62,405 nucleotides of DNA from Methylobacter luteus IMV-B-3098 (lineage in GTDB: Bacteria > Pseudomonadota > Gammaproteobacteria > Methylococcales > Methylomonadaceae). The first letter of the stretch is position 1. The number at the start of each line of letters is the position of its first letter. A program made the translations under genes and the position numbers. Below, one piece after another: positions 53,307 to 62,405 of this stretch. The notes under the pieces were generated by a model that worked only from the letters and a program-made list of their open reading frames with translations, did no database searches and was not told the origin of the DNA. The stretch is from contig NZ_KE386569.1 in the NCBI RefSeq assembly GCF_000427625.1, positions 3,404,156 through 3,466,560 of the forward strand. Direction: 5' to 3'.

Positions 53307-53987
53307 TTATTTCATCATGGAAATACGATAAGAAACGGCTTTGATTTCCTCATCGGTCATTTTTTTGGCGATCATGTGCATCATGTTGTCCGGATTGTTG
53401 CTGCGGGCGCCGGATTTAAAGTCTTTGAGCGCTTTGATCAGATAATCGGCATGCTGGGACTTCAACGCAGGAAATGCCGCCGGCTTGTTGCCTTCGCCGA
53501 AAGGACCGTGGCAGGCGATACAGGCGGAGACTTTCCGCTTCAGGTCGCCGTTGCGGTAAAGATCGCTGCCTTGGGCGATCAGGGCTTGAACGGGGTCTTC
53601 TTTCTTTTCGGTTTCCGCAGCGGGTTCCTCATCTTCATCGTCTTCGTCCGGAACCGGCAATTGGTTTGCTGAAATTCTGCGGGAGGCATAGTAGGCGGCA
53701 ATGTCGGCCATGTCTTCTTCGCTCAGGGGCATCGCCATCGGTGACATCACCGGATCCTTGCGCGTACCGTCCTTGAAATCCTTGAGCTGTCTTTCCAGAT
53801 AGGATTCATGCTGCTGGGCAAGTTTGGGGAATGTTGATACCATGCTGTTGCCGTCCTCTCCATGACAACTGGCACAGGCGGCCGCTTTTTCTTGTCCTGC
53901 TTTAATAGAGCCTTCGGCATGTACGATACTTGTAGCGCCCCCGGTAAACGCCAGAGCCATTGAGAATGCCAGCAATTTTTTCTTCAT
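53307..53987 (-). CDS. Dihaem cytochrome c4
   Basis: This 226-residue periplasmic electron carrier has a signal peptide (1-24) and two similar haem domains, with CASCH near residue 37 and CIACH near residue 140. An acidic linker (PDEDDEDEEPAAETEKKED) separates them. It probably carries electrons from the respiratory chain to a terminal oxidase. GGGGAACC precedes the ATG. The neighbouring resB, ccsA and dsbA support its maturation. Confidence 0.92.
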   Translation of the reverse strand: MKKKLLAFSMALAFTGGATSIVHAEGSIKAGQEKAAACASCHGEDGNSMVSTFPKLAQQHESYLERQLKDFKDGTRKDPVMSPMAMPLSEEDMADIAAYYASRRISANQLPVPDEDDEDEEPAAETEKKEDPVQALIAQGSDLYRNGDLKRKVSACIACHGPFGEGNKPAAFPALKSQHADYLIKALKDFKSGARSNNPDNMMHMIAKKMTDEEIKAVSYRISMMK

Positions 53988-54096
53988 CAGGTTCCCCTTC
54001 GGAATAAAGTCATCATTTATGGTAGCCTTTATAGTTATTGGTCGGCTACTTAACAGTCGAATTCTACTCTAATTAACAAGCTTAAGCGAGGCAACG

Positions 54097-54729
54097 ATGA
54101 ATCCCATTTATCATCAGGCAAAATTTATCAACAGCTCGCCGCATATCCGCAATGCGCCTGCCGATCAGGGCCTGGAAGTGGCCTTTGCAGGGCGCTCCAA
54201 TGCGGGGAAGTCGAGCGCGATCAATACTCTGACGCGACAAAACGCATTGGCCCGGATCAGTAAAACGCCGGGCAGAACGCAGATGCTCAATTTTTTCGAA
54301 ATCAATGCCGAGCTGCGTTTCGTCGACTTGCCCGGTTACGGTTATGCCAAAGTGCCGGTGGACGTGAAGAAAAAGTGGCATGAGCTGATGGAACATTATT
54401 TGACGCACCGCAAGTCATTGTGCGGCATCATTCTGGTTATGGACGTGCGTCATCCCTTGACCGAATTCGATTGGCAGATGGTCGAATGGTGCCAGCATGC
54501 CGGCCTGCCGCTGCATATCTTGCTGACCAAAGCCGACAAACTGACTTACGGTGCCGCTAAAAATACGCTGCTGCAGGTCAAGAGAGAGCTTAAGGATATC
54601 AGTTGTCCGCTGACGATACAGCTGTTCTCATCCTTGAAGAAAACCGGCATCGATGAAGTGCATGAGGCGCTGGACAATCTGTTCAGACGCGCGGAACCCG
54701 ATCAAAGCGAGATTTCAATGCCTTCCTGA
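54097..54729 (+). CDS. engB: Ribosome biogenesis GTPase EngB (YihA/YsxC)
   Basis: This 210-residue GTPase helps assemble the 50S ribosomal subunit. G1 is FAGRSNAGKSSAINTL (about 30-45), G3 is DLPGYGYAKVP, and G4 is LTKADKLTYG. GAGG precedes the ATG. It is convergent with polA, an order shared by enterics and pseudomonads. The gap between holds the candidate small RNA. Confidence 0.95.
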   Translation: MNPIYHQAKFINSSPHIRNAPADQGLEVAFAGRSNAGKSSAINTLTRQNALARISKTPGRTQMLNFFEINAELRFVDLPGYGYAKVPVDVKKKWHELMEHYLTHRKSLCGIILVMDVRHPLTEFDWQMVEWCQHAGLPLHILLTKADKLTYGAAKNTLLQVKRELKDISCPLTIQLFSSLKKTGIDEVHEALDNLFRRAEPDQSEISMPS

Positions 54730-54800
54730 GCCAATAATAACCCGAAGCCGGTATCGGAGGTGAACCGCAACACTTTCTGCCCGATTTGCGGACCGGCGTT

Positions 54801-54840
54801 AAAAAGAAAGCCCCAAATGCACATAAGCATGTTGGGGCTT
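54801..54840 (-). terminator. Rho-independent terminator downstream of polA
   Basis: On the minus strand AAGCCCCAA (54840-54832) pairs with TTGGGGCTT (54816-54808) around a 15-base loop, followed by TCTTTTT. It ends polA transcription or, more likely, the small RNA proposed between them. Confidence 0.85.
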
Positions 54841-54909
54841 GAAAGAAAAATCAGCCAATAATAAAGGGGGGGATTGGACTGATTCGACGCCGTTTTAAGG
54901 CGTACGTCA
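54801..54909 (-). ncRNA. Candidate Spot 42/ErsA-position small RNA with C7 loop
   Basis: The region lies on the minus strand between polA and engB, where Spot 42 (enterics) and ErsA (pseudomonads) are found. Right after the polA stop is a promoter-like pair: TTGAGT (54944-54939) and TATACG (54921-54916) with a 17-base spacer. Transcription from about 54909 to the terminator gives about 109 nt. Visible folds are ACGCC/GGCGT, and CCAAT/ATTGG closing a loop that exposes seven C, followed by a U-rich stretch and the terminator hairpin. A C-rich loop is a typical seed against Shine-Dalgarno sites. No sequence match to known RNAs was tested. Confidence 0.5.
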
Positions 54910-54915
54910 CTAAGA

Positions 54916-54944
54916 CGTATATGAAAATGAAAAGTTCCACTCAA
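54916..54944 (-). promoter_or_regulatory. Sigma70-like promoter for the candidate small RNA
   Basis: TTGAGT and TATACG match the -35 (TTGACA) and -10 (TATAAT) hexamers at four positions each, with the ideal 17-base spacing. It begins ten bases after the polA stop codon. Confidence 0.5.
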
Positions 54945-54954
54945 ATTAAATTTA

Positions 54955-57666
54955 TTAATGCGCCTCGTCCCAATTGTTGCCAATACCGATATCGACAACC
55001 AGTGGCACGTTGAGATCGGCGGCTGAGCACATCAGTTTCCTAATGCCGGACGTGCAGAGGTCCAGTTGATCTTCGGCGACTTCAAAAACCAGCTCATCAT
55101 GTACCTGCATGATCATCTTGGCGTCGGGCTTTTGCTGTTGCAGCCATTGATCGGTGAAGATCATCGCGCGCTTGATGATGTCTGCGGCCGTGCCCTGCAT
55201 CGGCGCATTGATGGCCGTGCGTTCGGCATACTGGCGGCGCGCCGCGTTGCGCGATTTGATTTCGGGCAGATACAGGCGGCGGCTGAACAGGGTTTCCACG
55301 TAACCCTGTTCCCGTGCCAGCGCGCGGATGTTGTCCATGTAATCCCTGACGCCCGGATAACGGGCAAAGTACAAGTCGATATAGGACTGCGCCTGGTTGC
55401 GCGACAAGCCGAGCTGCTGCGCCAGCCCGAACGAGGACATGCCGTAAATGAGCCCGAAATTGATCGCTTTGGCCGAGCGGCGCAGGTCGGGGGTGACCTG
55501 GTCGGGCGCTACGCCGAACACGTCGGCCGCGGTCGCGCGGTGCACGTCCTCGCCGGCGCTGAAGGCTTTCAGCAGGCCGGCGTCATTGGACAAGTGCGCC
55601 ATGATGCGCAACTCGATCTGCGAGTAATCGGCTGCGACGATGTTATAGCCTTTCGGCGCGATAAACGCCTGACGGATTTTGCGGCCTTCATCGCTGCGTA
55701 TCGGGATGTTCTGCAGATTGGGGTCCGAGGACGACAGCCGGCCTGTCGCGGTCACGGCCTGATGATAGGATGTATGGATGCGGCCGGTTTTATCGTCGAC
55801 CTGTTGCGGCAGTTTGTCGGTATAGGTCGATTTGAGCTTGCTGAGGCTGCGGTATTCGAGAATCAGCTTGGGCAGCGGGTAGTCCAGGGCCAGTTCCTGC
55901 AGCACCGATTCTTCGGTGGACGGCTGGCCTTTCGGCGTTTTCTTCAGCACGGGCAATTTCTGGCGATCATAGAGGATGTTCTGGATTTGCTGCGGCGAGC
56001 CGAGATTGAACGTTTGTCCTGCCAGGTCGTGGGCACGCTGCTCCAGCGCTACCATATGACTGGCCAGTTCCAGGCTGTGCTGCGCCAGCATGGCGGTGTC
56101 GATCAGCACGCCGTTGCGCTCGATGCGCGCCAGCACGCTGATCAGCGGGATTTCGACATGCGAGTATAGATTCATCAACGCCTTGTTCGGAGCAAGTTTT
56201 GCCATGAGCACCTGATGCAGTTTCAGCGTAATGTCGGCATCTTCGGCCGCATACGGCGTGGCCTGTTCCAGCGGCACTTCCTGAAACGGAATCTGTTTCG
56301 CGCCCTTGCCGGCCACATCCTCGTAATGAATCGTGTCTACACTTAAGTATTCCTTGGCCAGATCGTCCATATTGTGTTTCGTGGCCGTGCTGTTCAGCAC
56401 GTACGATTCCAGCATCGTGTCATGGGCGATGCCGCGCAGTGTGATGCCGTGGTTGGCCAGCACATGCATATCATATTTCAGGTTCTGGCCCAATTTGGCT
56501 TTATGCGGGTCTTCCAGCAACGGACGCAGGCGTTCCAGAATGTCGGTTCTGTCCAGCTGATCGGGTACACCGGGATAGTCGTGTGCCAGCGGCACATAAG
56601 CGGCGTGGCCTGGCGTGACGACGAAGGAGACGCCGACGATTTCGGCCTGGCTGTAGTCCAGGCTGGTGGTTTCGGTGTCAAAGGCGAACAGCGGCGCCTG
56701 ATCGAGCTGCTCAAACCATTGATTGAACTGCTCTTCGGTAAGAACGGTTTCATAAACCGCTTCCGGTGCGGCCTCTTTCTCTTCAGGCGTATCCAGGGCC
56801 TCGGGTTGGCTGTCGAGCATTTTCAGCCACGATGAAAAGCCGAGCCCGGTCAGCAGATTTCTGAGTTCGGCTTTGTCCGCGGGCCGGCGTTTCAGGTCTT
56901 CCAGATGGTATGGCAGGTCCAGATCGCATTTGATCGTCGTAAGCTGCTTCGATAACGGCAGCTGATCCAGGCTGGCGCGCAGGTTCTCGCCGATCTTGCC
57001 CTTGATCTGATCGGCACAGGCGATCAGGTTTTCCAGTGTTTCGTACTCTTCCAGCCATTTGGCCGCCGTTTTGGGGCCGACTTTGGGCACGCCGGGGATG
57101 TTGTCGACGGTATCGCCGATCAGAGCCAGATAATCGACGATCTGCTCAGGCCTTACGCCGAACTTGTCGATGACGCCCTGAATGTCAAGCCGTACATTAG
57201 ACATGGTGTTGTCCAGAGTGATGTGCTCGGTCACCAGTTGGGCCATGTCCTTGTCGCCGGTCGAGATCACCACATGAAATCCTTGCCGCTCGGCCTGTTG
57301 CGCCAGGGCGCCCATGATGTCATCGGCTTCCACGCCGTTTTCGATGATCAACGGCAGGCCCATGGCGCGGATCAGCTGATGCAGCGGCTCGATCTGTATG
57401 CGTAGATCGTCGGGCATGGGCGGCCTGTGCGCTTTGTATTGGTCGTAAAGGTCATTGCGGAAGGTTTTGCCCGGCGCATCAAAAATGACCGTGATGTAGT
57501 CGCTTTGGTAATCGTCGATCAGTTTGCGCAGCATGTTCGAAACGCCGAGGATCGCATTGGTCGGTTCGCCTTTCGCATTAGTTAGCGGCGGAAGGGCATG
57601 GTAGGCACGGAACAGGAACGAGGAACCATCGACGAGGATCAGGCGTTTTTGTGTGTCTTGGGGCAT
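54955..57666 (-). CDS. polA: DNA polymerase I
   Basis: This 903-residue enzyme fills gaps and removes RNA primers. Domains: 5'-3' exonuclease (1-290; LILVDGSSFLFRAYHAL, VEADDIMGALA), 3'-5' exonuclease (about 310-490; LFAFDTETTSLDYSQAEIVG keeps the D-x-E pair) and polymerase (500-903; ADYSQIELRIMAHLS, RRSAKAINFGLIYGMS, QVHDELVFEV). All three look active. relA lies 65 bases upstream in the same direction. Confidence 0.96.
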   Translation of the reverse strand: MPQDTQKRLILVDGSSFLFRAYHALPPLTNAKGEPTNAILGVSNMLRKLIDDYQSDYITVIFDAPGKTFRNDLYDQYKAHRPPMPDDLRIQIEPLHQLIRAMGLPLIIENGVEADDIMGALAQQAERQGFHVVISTGDKDMAQLVTEHITLDNTMSNVRLDIQGVIDKFGVRPEQIVDYLALIGDTVDNIPGVPKVGPKTAAKWLEEYETLENLIACADQIKGKIGENLRASLDQLPLSKQLTTIKCDLDLPYHLEDLKRRPADKAELRNLLTGLGFSSWLKMLDSQPEALDTPEEKEAAPEAVYETVLTEEQFNQWFEQLDQAPLFAFDTETTSLDYSQAEIVGVSFVVTPGHAAYVPLAHDYPGVPDQLDRTDILERLRPLLEDPHKAKLGQNLKYDMHVLANHGITLRGIAHDTMLESYVLNSTATKHNMDDLAKEYLSVDTIHYEDVAGKGAKQIPFQEVPLEQATPYAAEDADITLKLHQVLMAKLAPNKALMNLYSHVEIPLISVLARIERNGVLIDTAMLAQHSLELASHMVALEQRAHDLAGQTFNLGSPQQIQNILYDRQKLPVLKKTPKGQPSTEESVLQELALDYPLPKLILEYRSLSKLKSTYTDKLPQQVDDKTGRIHTSYHQAVTATGRLSSSDPNLQNIPIRSDEGRKIRQAFIAPKGYNIVAADYSQIELRIMAHLSNDAGLLKAFSAGEDVHRATAADVFGVAPDQVTPDLRRSAKAINFGLIYGMSSFGLAQQLGLSRNQAQSYIDLYFARYPGVRDYMDNIRALAREQGYVETLFSRRLYLPEIKSRNAARRQYAERTAINAPMQGTAADIIKRAMIFTDQWLQQQKPDAKMIMQVHDELVFEVAEDQLDLCTSGIRKLMCSAADLNVPLVVDIGIGNNWDEAH

Positions 57667-57731
57667 AAGTGCAGATATAAGGTTAAGGGATATAATGCGA
57701 AAGGCGGATTTATTTGTCCTGAACGGCTACA

Positions 57732-59843
57732 TCAGGTTTTACGCGTAACATCGATTATGTTGGGTAATTGATTGATTTTAGTCAGCACCTGGCTTAATTG
57801 ATCGGTATTTTCGATTTGAATGGTCAGGTTGAGGTCCGCTGAGAAATCAGGATGCGTATTCAATACCGCATTGGAAATATGAATTTTGGTCTGGGCCAAA
57901 ACCTGCGATACGTTATTTAACAGATTCTGCGCGCTAAAGGCATGAATGACAATAGGCACGGCATGGTTGGATTTTTGCGAGCCCCAGTTTACGGCAATCA
58001 GCTGGGACTGCTTTTCCGGACCTAAGTGCATGATGTTTTCGCAGGTCTTGCGGTGCACGGTGATGCCTTTATTGTGCGATATGTAACCAATAATGTCATC
58101 GCCAGGAACCGGTTGGCAACATTGTGCAAAAGAGGTCTGCACGTTATCGATGCCGGCCACGGAAACGGCGGATTTGGCCGGCGCTTTCGGTTGTTTGGCT
58201 TTGGCGGGCGGCGCTTCCTCCAGTTCGGGTATTTTAAAAAAGGCTGTCAGCTGACGGACATTGATATCGCTACGGCCAATTGCCTCGAGCAGCTTATCGG
58301 TATCGGGCTGCTTGAAATGTCTGGCCAGTTCTTCCAGATTAACCATTTTCAGCCCCAGTTGCTGGCATTTTTTATCCAGAATGGCTTTGCCGGTCGCGAT
58401 GTTCTGCGCCTGTTGCTGATTTTTAAACCAGCTTTTGACGCGGCTGATGGCGCGCGATGATTTTAAATAGCCCAGATTCTGGTCTATCCAGTTGTGATTG
58501 GGGCCGCCTTCCTTAGCCGTCAGGATTTCCACCTGCTCGCCCGATTTCAGCGTATAAGTCAGCGGCACGATGCGGCCGTTGACTTTGGCCCCGCGGCAGC
58601 GATGGCCTATTTCGCTATGGATCGCATAGGCAAAATCCAGTGGCGTGGAACCTTTGACCAAATCGATCAATTTGCCGGCCGGCGTCAGCACATAGACGCG
58701 GTCATCGAACAGATCGCTGCGGAGGTTTTCAACCAGCGCTTCGTCACTTTCCTTTTCTTCCAGCAGTTTACGCAGCGAAGCGATGCTTTTTTCAATGGCG
58801 GCATTGTGCCTGCCTCCTTCTTTGTAAGACCAGTGCGCGGCGACCCCGAGTTCGGCAAAGTTATGCATTTCGTGCGTGCGGATCTGGACTTCGATGCGAT
58901 TGCCATCCGCATCCAGGATGACCGTGTGCAGGGACTGATAGCCGTTCTCTTTGGGATTAGTAATATAATCGTCAAATTCTTTTGGTATCGTTTGCCAGTG
59001 GCCATGGACAAGGCCCAGAACGGTATAGCAATTGGCCAGGTTGTCGACGATGACGCGCACTGCCAGCAGATCGTAAAGTTCTTCTATGTCCAGTTGCTTG
59101 CGCTGCATCTTCTTCCAGATGCTGTAAATATGTTTGGGGCGGCCGTAGATTTCAGCGGAAATGCTTGCCTCGGCCAGCGTTTTCTGTAACTGGGCAATAA
59201 AGCTGTTGATACAGGTTTCCCTATGCGTGCGCTTACCGGCGAGGGATTTGGCGATACGACGATAGACTTGCGGTTCCAGATAACGGAACGCCATGTCTTC
59301 GAGTTCCCATTTCAACTGATGAATACCGAGCCGGTTGGCAATCGGCGCATAAATATCCAGCGTTTCCTGAGAAATAAAATGGCGGACCTCGTAAGATTCC
59401 CGAGGCAGATTGCGCAGGCGCTGTACACGGTAAGCCAGTTTTATCAATACGGCGCGCACGTCCTGGGTCATGGACAGCAGCATGCGGCGCAGGGTTTCCG
59501 CCTGATTTGGCTGGCTGGCCATTTCCGGCGTGTAAACGGTCAGGGTATTGAGCCAGTTGACATCTTTAACCAGCGCCGCGACTGTTTCGCCGAACTGTTC
59601 GGCAACGTTTGGCTGGGGATTTAATTTTGCCAGGCGAGGATCGCTCAGGATCGCCGCAAGGATGGTTTTCAGGTCGATATTAAACCCCATTAAGATACCG
59701 GCCACGTCGATTCCCTTGGGGCGGTAATACTGAGGGTCGTCAGGAATCTGAGCAATGATAGCTAGCGCCTGGTTGATTTGCTCTCTGTCCGGAGCGGAAA
59801 AACCGGCGAACAGCGCTTCATTGGGATGGGTGTGTGTTTGCAT
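57732..59843 (-). CDS. relA: (p)ppGpp synthetase RelA
   Basis: This 703-residue protein makes the stringent-response alarmone. The N-terminal hydrolase domain has lost its metal-binding HD pair (FNIDLKTILAAILSDPRL). The synthetase domain has KEFDDYITNPKENGYQSLHT, where EFDD is the E-x-D-D type of monofunctional RelA rather than the R-x-K-D type of SpoT. TGS (VYVLTPAGKLIDLVKGSTPL) and ACT domains follow. Ribosome binding and response to uncharged tRNA are expected. It is followed by polA. Confidence 0.93.
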   Translation of the reverse strand: MQTHTHPNEALFAGFSAPDREQINQALAIIAQIPDDPQYYRPKGIDVAGILMGFNIDLKTILAAILSDPRLAKLNPQPNVAEQFGETVAALVKDVNWLNTLTVYTPEMASQPNQAETLRRMLLSMTQDVRAVLIKLAYRVQRLRNLPRESYEVRHFISQETLDIYAPIANRLGIHQLKWELEDMAFRYLEPQVYRRIAKSLAGKRTHRETCINSFIAQLQKTLAEASISAEIYGRPKHIYSIWKKMQRKQLDIEELYDLLAVRVIVDNLANCYTVLGLVHGHWQTIPKEFDDYITNPKENGYQSLHTVILDADGNRIEVQIRTHEMHNFAELGVAAHWSYKEGGRHNAAIEKSIASLRKLLEEKESDEALVENLRSDLFDDRVYVLTPAGKLIDLVKGSTPLDFAYAIHSEIGHRCRGAKVNGRIVPLTYTLKSGEQVEILTAKEGGPNHNWIDQNLGYLKSSRAISRVKSWFKNQQQAQNIATGKAILDKKCQQLGLKMVNLEELARHFKQPDTDKLLEAIGRSDINVRQLTAFFKIPELEEAPPAKAKQPKAPAKSAVSVAGIDNVQTSFAQCCQPVPGDDIIGYISHNKGITVHRKTCENIMHLGPEKQSQLIAVNWGSQKSNHAVPIVIHAFSAQNLLNNVSQVLAQTKIHISNAVLNTHPDFSADLNLTIQIENTDQLSQVLTKINQLPNIIDVTRKT

Positions 59844-60085
59844 CTGATGATTGTAAACGATTCGAAGATCTTGGCAATTATGAAAAGGTTATGACTATCA
59901 ATGTTCAGTTCGATGGCAATAAATTGAAAATTTATGATGCTGTAATAATGATTAAATCATAAACCCATTAAACTAATATTTATGCCTGTAATAGTGCTCA
60001 TTAACTTTGAGTTTACGGCCAATAAATGATTCATTGGCTCTAAGTCGGCAGGTAAACCAGTTTTAATAGTGAAGGACAAAAAAAC

Positions 60086-61405
60086 ATGAAAATTACTATA
60101 TTCGGCAGCGGTTATGTGGGACTGGTGACCGGAACGTGTCTGGCGGAAGTCGGTAACGATGTCATCTGTATGGACGTTGATGTCGCAAAAATAGAAAAGC
60201 TCAAACAAGGCATCATCCCGATCTATGAGCCTGGACTGGAAGTGATGGTCAGGGAGAATCAGGCCGAAGGCCGGCTAAGATTTACCGCCGATATCAAGGA
60301 AGCCGTCGATCATGGCCTGTTTCAATTTATCGCCGTCGGAACGCCGCCTGATGAAGACGGTTCGGCCGATTTACAGTACGTCCTGGCCGTAGCACGCGGC
60401 ATTGCCGAGCATATGCACGGCTACCGGGTCATCGTCGACAAATCGACCGTACCGGTCGGCACAGCTGACAAGGTCAGGTCTACGGTTCGGAAAATATTGA
60501 CCAACCGTGGCCTGGACCTGGAATTTGATGTGGTTTCAAACCCTGAGTTCCTGAAAGAAGGCGCTGCGCTGGCCGACTTCATGAAGCCGGACCGCATCAT
60601 CATCGGCACCGATAATCCCAGGACCGCGGAATTGCTGAAAGCCTTGTACGCACCGTTCAACCGCAGTTATGAGCGTGTCATTACCATGGATATCCGCTCG
60701 GCGGAATTAACCAAATATGCGGCCAATGCCATGCTGGCGACAAAAATCAGCTTCATGAATGAACTGGCCAATCTGGCGGAACAATTGGGTGCTGATATTG
60801 AACAGGTAAGGCAGGGGATAGGTTCCGATACCCGGATAGGCTATAGTTTTATTTACCCCGGTTGCGGCTATGGCGGCTCTTGTTTTCCGAAGGACGTCAA
60901 AGCGCTGGAAAGAACGGCAAAAGAGTGCGGCTATCATGCGGAACTGCTCAGCGCTGTGGAGAATGTAAATAATCGCCAAAAACACCGCTTGTTCGAGAAG
61001 ATCAATCAACACTATCAGGGCGCTTTAAACGGCAAGACATTTGCCCTGTGGGGGTTGTCATTCAAGCCTAATACCGATGATATGCGTGATGCCCCAAGCC
61101 GGGCAGTATTGGAAGCTTTGCTTGAGGCCGGCGCGACCGTTCAGGCGTATGATCCCGAAGCGATGGAAGAAGCCCGGCGCATTTATGGCAACAGACAGGG
61201 ATTGAGCTATTGTGATTCGCCCAAGGATGTCCTGAAACAGGCTGATGCGTTGGTTATTGTGACGGAATGGAAGCAATTTCGCAGTCCGGATTTTGATATG
61301 CTAAGCCTGCAGTTGCAGGATAAGGTCATTTTTGACGGTCGCAACATGTATGAGCCCCATCTGGTCAAGCGCAGCGGGTTGCAATATTACGCAATCGGCC
61401 GATGA
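60086..61405 (+). CDS. ugd: UDP-glucose 6-dehydrogenase
   Basis: This 439-residue enzyme oxidises UDP-glucose to UDP-glucuronate with NAD+, a precursor for exopolysaccharide. The NAD loop is [20 protein letters not shown] (residues 4-23). The catalytic Cys is in [16 protein letters not shown] near residue 268. The ends of the UDP domain are [17 protein letters not shown] and [18 protein letters not shown] precedes the ATG. It stands alone between relA (divergent) and a ComEA-like gene. Confidence 0.96.
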   Translation: MKITIFGSGYVGLVTGTCLAEVGNDVICMDVDVAKIEKLKQGIIPIYEPGLEVMVRENQAEGRLRFTADIKEAVDHGLFQFIAVGTPPDEDGSADLQYVLAVARGIAEHMHGYRVIVDKSTVPVGTADKVRSTVRKILTNRGLDLEFDVVSNPEFLKEGAALADFMKPDRIIIGTDNPRTAELLKALYAPFNRSYERVITMDIRSAELTKYAANAMLATKISFMNELANLAEQLGADIEQVRQGIGSDTRIGYSFIYPGCGYGGSCFPKDVKALERTAKECGYHAELLSAVENVNNRQKHRLFEKINQHYQGALNGKTFALWGLSFKPNTDDMRDAPSRAVLEALLEAGATVQAYDPEAMEEARRIYGNRQGLSYCDSPKDVLKQADALVIVTEWKQFRSPDFDMLSLQLQDKVIFDGRNMYEPHLVKRSGLQYYAIGR

Positions 61406-61530
61406 ATTTTTGGTTGTCTTTGAATACTGGTATTTTGCACGCTAACGTCTAGACTATATCGTGAATAGTTAATTATTTTGGTTGGCGATAAGCAAGACTA
61501 TTCAAATTTAAATTTATTTAAGGACAAAAC

Positions 61531-61836
61531 ATGAAAAAATTATTGATTGCTTTATTTGCCACCTTTTGCGCTGCCAATGTTATTGCCGCTCCCGTCAATA
61601 TCAATACCGCTGACGCCAAAACGATATCGGAATCCATCTCAGGCATTGGTCAGAAAAAAGCCGAAGCTATTGTTAAGTACAGGACTGAGGTAGGTCCGTT
61701 CAAAACGGTAGAAGAGCTGGCCAATGTTTCCGGTATTGGCGAGAAAACCGTGCAAAAAATCAAAAATGATATTTTGTTAAGTGACTCCGGGGCGGCAACG
61801 TCAAAGAAAGACGCAAAAACAGATAAGCAGCAGTAA
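61531..61836 (+). CDS. ComEA-like helix-hairpin-helix protein
   Basis: This 101-residue secreted protein has a signal peptide (1-19) and one double helix-hairpin-helix domain: VNINTADAKTISESISGIGQ, KKAEAIVKYRTEVGPFKTVE, then VSGIGEKTVQKIKND. It is the short ComEA form of Gram-negatives, which binds incoming DNA in the periplasm during natural transformation. The tail is Lys-rich. AAGGA precedes the ATG. Given the number of foreign islands here, a DNA-uptake role is of interest, though other pilus parts are not in the window. Confidence 0.9.
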   Translation: MKKLLIALFATFCAANVIAAPVNINTADAKTISESISGIGQKKAEAIVKYRTEVGPFKTVEELANVSGIGEKTVQKIKNDILLSDSGAATSKKDAKTDKQQ

Positions 61837-61899
61837 ATCCTTGAGCCACTAGTATAATACGCATCGAGATAGCCATTATCCTGACGTATCGTTGTACTA

Positions 61900-62405
61900 G
61901 AGCAATTATCTTTTAGATAAAAACATGATATAAACTAACCTCTTGTTAAACGAAATGAGCCATTTTTATCATGCCCAAGCCTTATTCCGAAGATTTACGC
62001 AGCCGGGTGGCTGAAGCGGTTGCCGCAGGCCACACCGTGCGGGCCGTGGCTTTACAATACAAAGTCAGTCCGGCCTTTGTCTGCCGAATGCACGCCTTGT
62101 GGCGTGAAACCGGAGCCGTTCAAGGCAAGCCCTTTGGCGGCTACAGACGCTCGCGGCTGGAACCTTATGAAGCCGCCATCAAGGAACAGTTAGCGAGTAG
62201 TCCGTCGATGACCTTGCAGGAACTGCAGGCTTGGCTGGGACGCGAACACAGCCTAAGTGTTTCGATCTCGGCCATTGATAAGTTTATTAGGCGCAAGCTG
62301 GGCTATCGCTATAAAAAAAACGCTGGTCGCCAGTGAGCAGCAACGCGCAGATGTCGCGATGGCCCGAGAGCAATGGCAAGCCTGGCAGCAAACCTGCGAT
62401 CTGTC
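61900..62405 (+). mobile_element. Second IS630-family copy, cut by window end
   Basis: The left terminal repeat GAGCAATTATCTTTTAG starts at 61900, right after TA (61898-61899), the expected target. It matches the ends of the element at 1014-2049. The right end is beyond the window. Confidence 0.8.
61971..62405 (+). pseudogene. IS630 transposase with +1 frameshift in an A8 run (partial)
   Basis: The first 118 residues (MPKPYSEDLRSRVAEAVAAG on) are close to the copy at 1027-1974 but clearly a different subtype. At the YKK codons the run has eight A (62313-62320) against seven in the first copy. This shifts the frame to NAGRQ and a stop at 62336. The other frame then continues TLVASEQQRADVAMAREQW to the window end. 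Either the gene is broken or slippage on the A run yields the full protein, as in some IS630 members. Confidence 0.75.

Overview
The window looks like chromosome of a gammaproteobacterial methanotroph (Methylococcales-like). The evidence is metabolic. It has a hydroxylamine oxidoreductase pair (haoA-haoB), which methane oxidisers use against hydroxylamine made by ammonia co-oxidation. It has a soluble NAD-linked formate dehydrogenase (fdsGBA-fdhD-fdsD), the last step of C1 oxidation. It also has a second, N-type (Na+-type) F-ATPase operon, and a c-type cytochrome maturation cluster beside polA and engB. Genus cannot be settled from the sequence alone.

Layout. 0-2.1 kb: end of an IS3-family element, a secreted-type protein that has lost its 5' end, and a complete IS630-family element. 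2.2-2.75 kb: a membrane-protein gene lying between two attC-like sites, i.e. a gene cassette. 3-9 kb: a DUF3581 protein, a duplicated secreted protein, haoB and haoA, and a helical protein. 9.6-12.7 kb: methyltransferase, thioesterase, GNAT and acyltransferase genes. 13-19.4 kb: N-ATPase operon atpD-C-Q-B-E-F-A-G, without atpR and with a small inverted-repeat element (7-bp target duplication) in the Q-B gap. 19.6-22.7 kb: two divergent TetR modules with palindromic operators. 23-28.5 kb: LCAT-like lipase, alcohol dehydrogenase, and an exosortase next to its probable VIT/vWA substrate. 28.9-31 kb: second cassette-like island with brnT-brnA and a dead REP-associated transposase. 31-38.4 kb: creBC, a YbdK-type ligase, an M20 amidohydrolase, and DUF2956 and DUF3592 proteins. 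38.6-41.6 kb: third island, a minus-strand run of unknown genes separated by attC-like sites, with no integrase in view (CALIN-like). 41.9-48.6 kb: formate dehydrogenase operon with the remnant of its likely regulator. 48.7-61.8 kb: DUF2058, dsbA, ccsA-type, resB, cytochrome c4, engB, polA, relA, ugd and a ComEA-like gene. The window ends inside a second IS630 copy with a frameshift in an A run.

How it fits together. Formate dehydrogenase supplies NADH. The ResB/CcsA system and DsbA support haem c attachment needed by HaoA and cytochrome c4. The N-ATPase probably couples ATP hydrolysis to ion export. Three attC-bearing islands, two insertion sequences, REP-like palindromes and several gene remnants show that the spaces between core genes are a landing zone for mobile DNA.

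Most interesting points: a candidate small RNA with a C7 loop, its own promoter and a terminator, exactly in the polA-engB gap where Spot 42 sits in enterics; the dispersed attC-like sites; and an N-ATPase lacking atpR whose c subunit has an AxAxAxA helix and whose alpha subunit has an Arg in place of the P-loop Lys.
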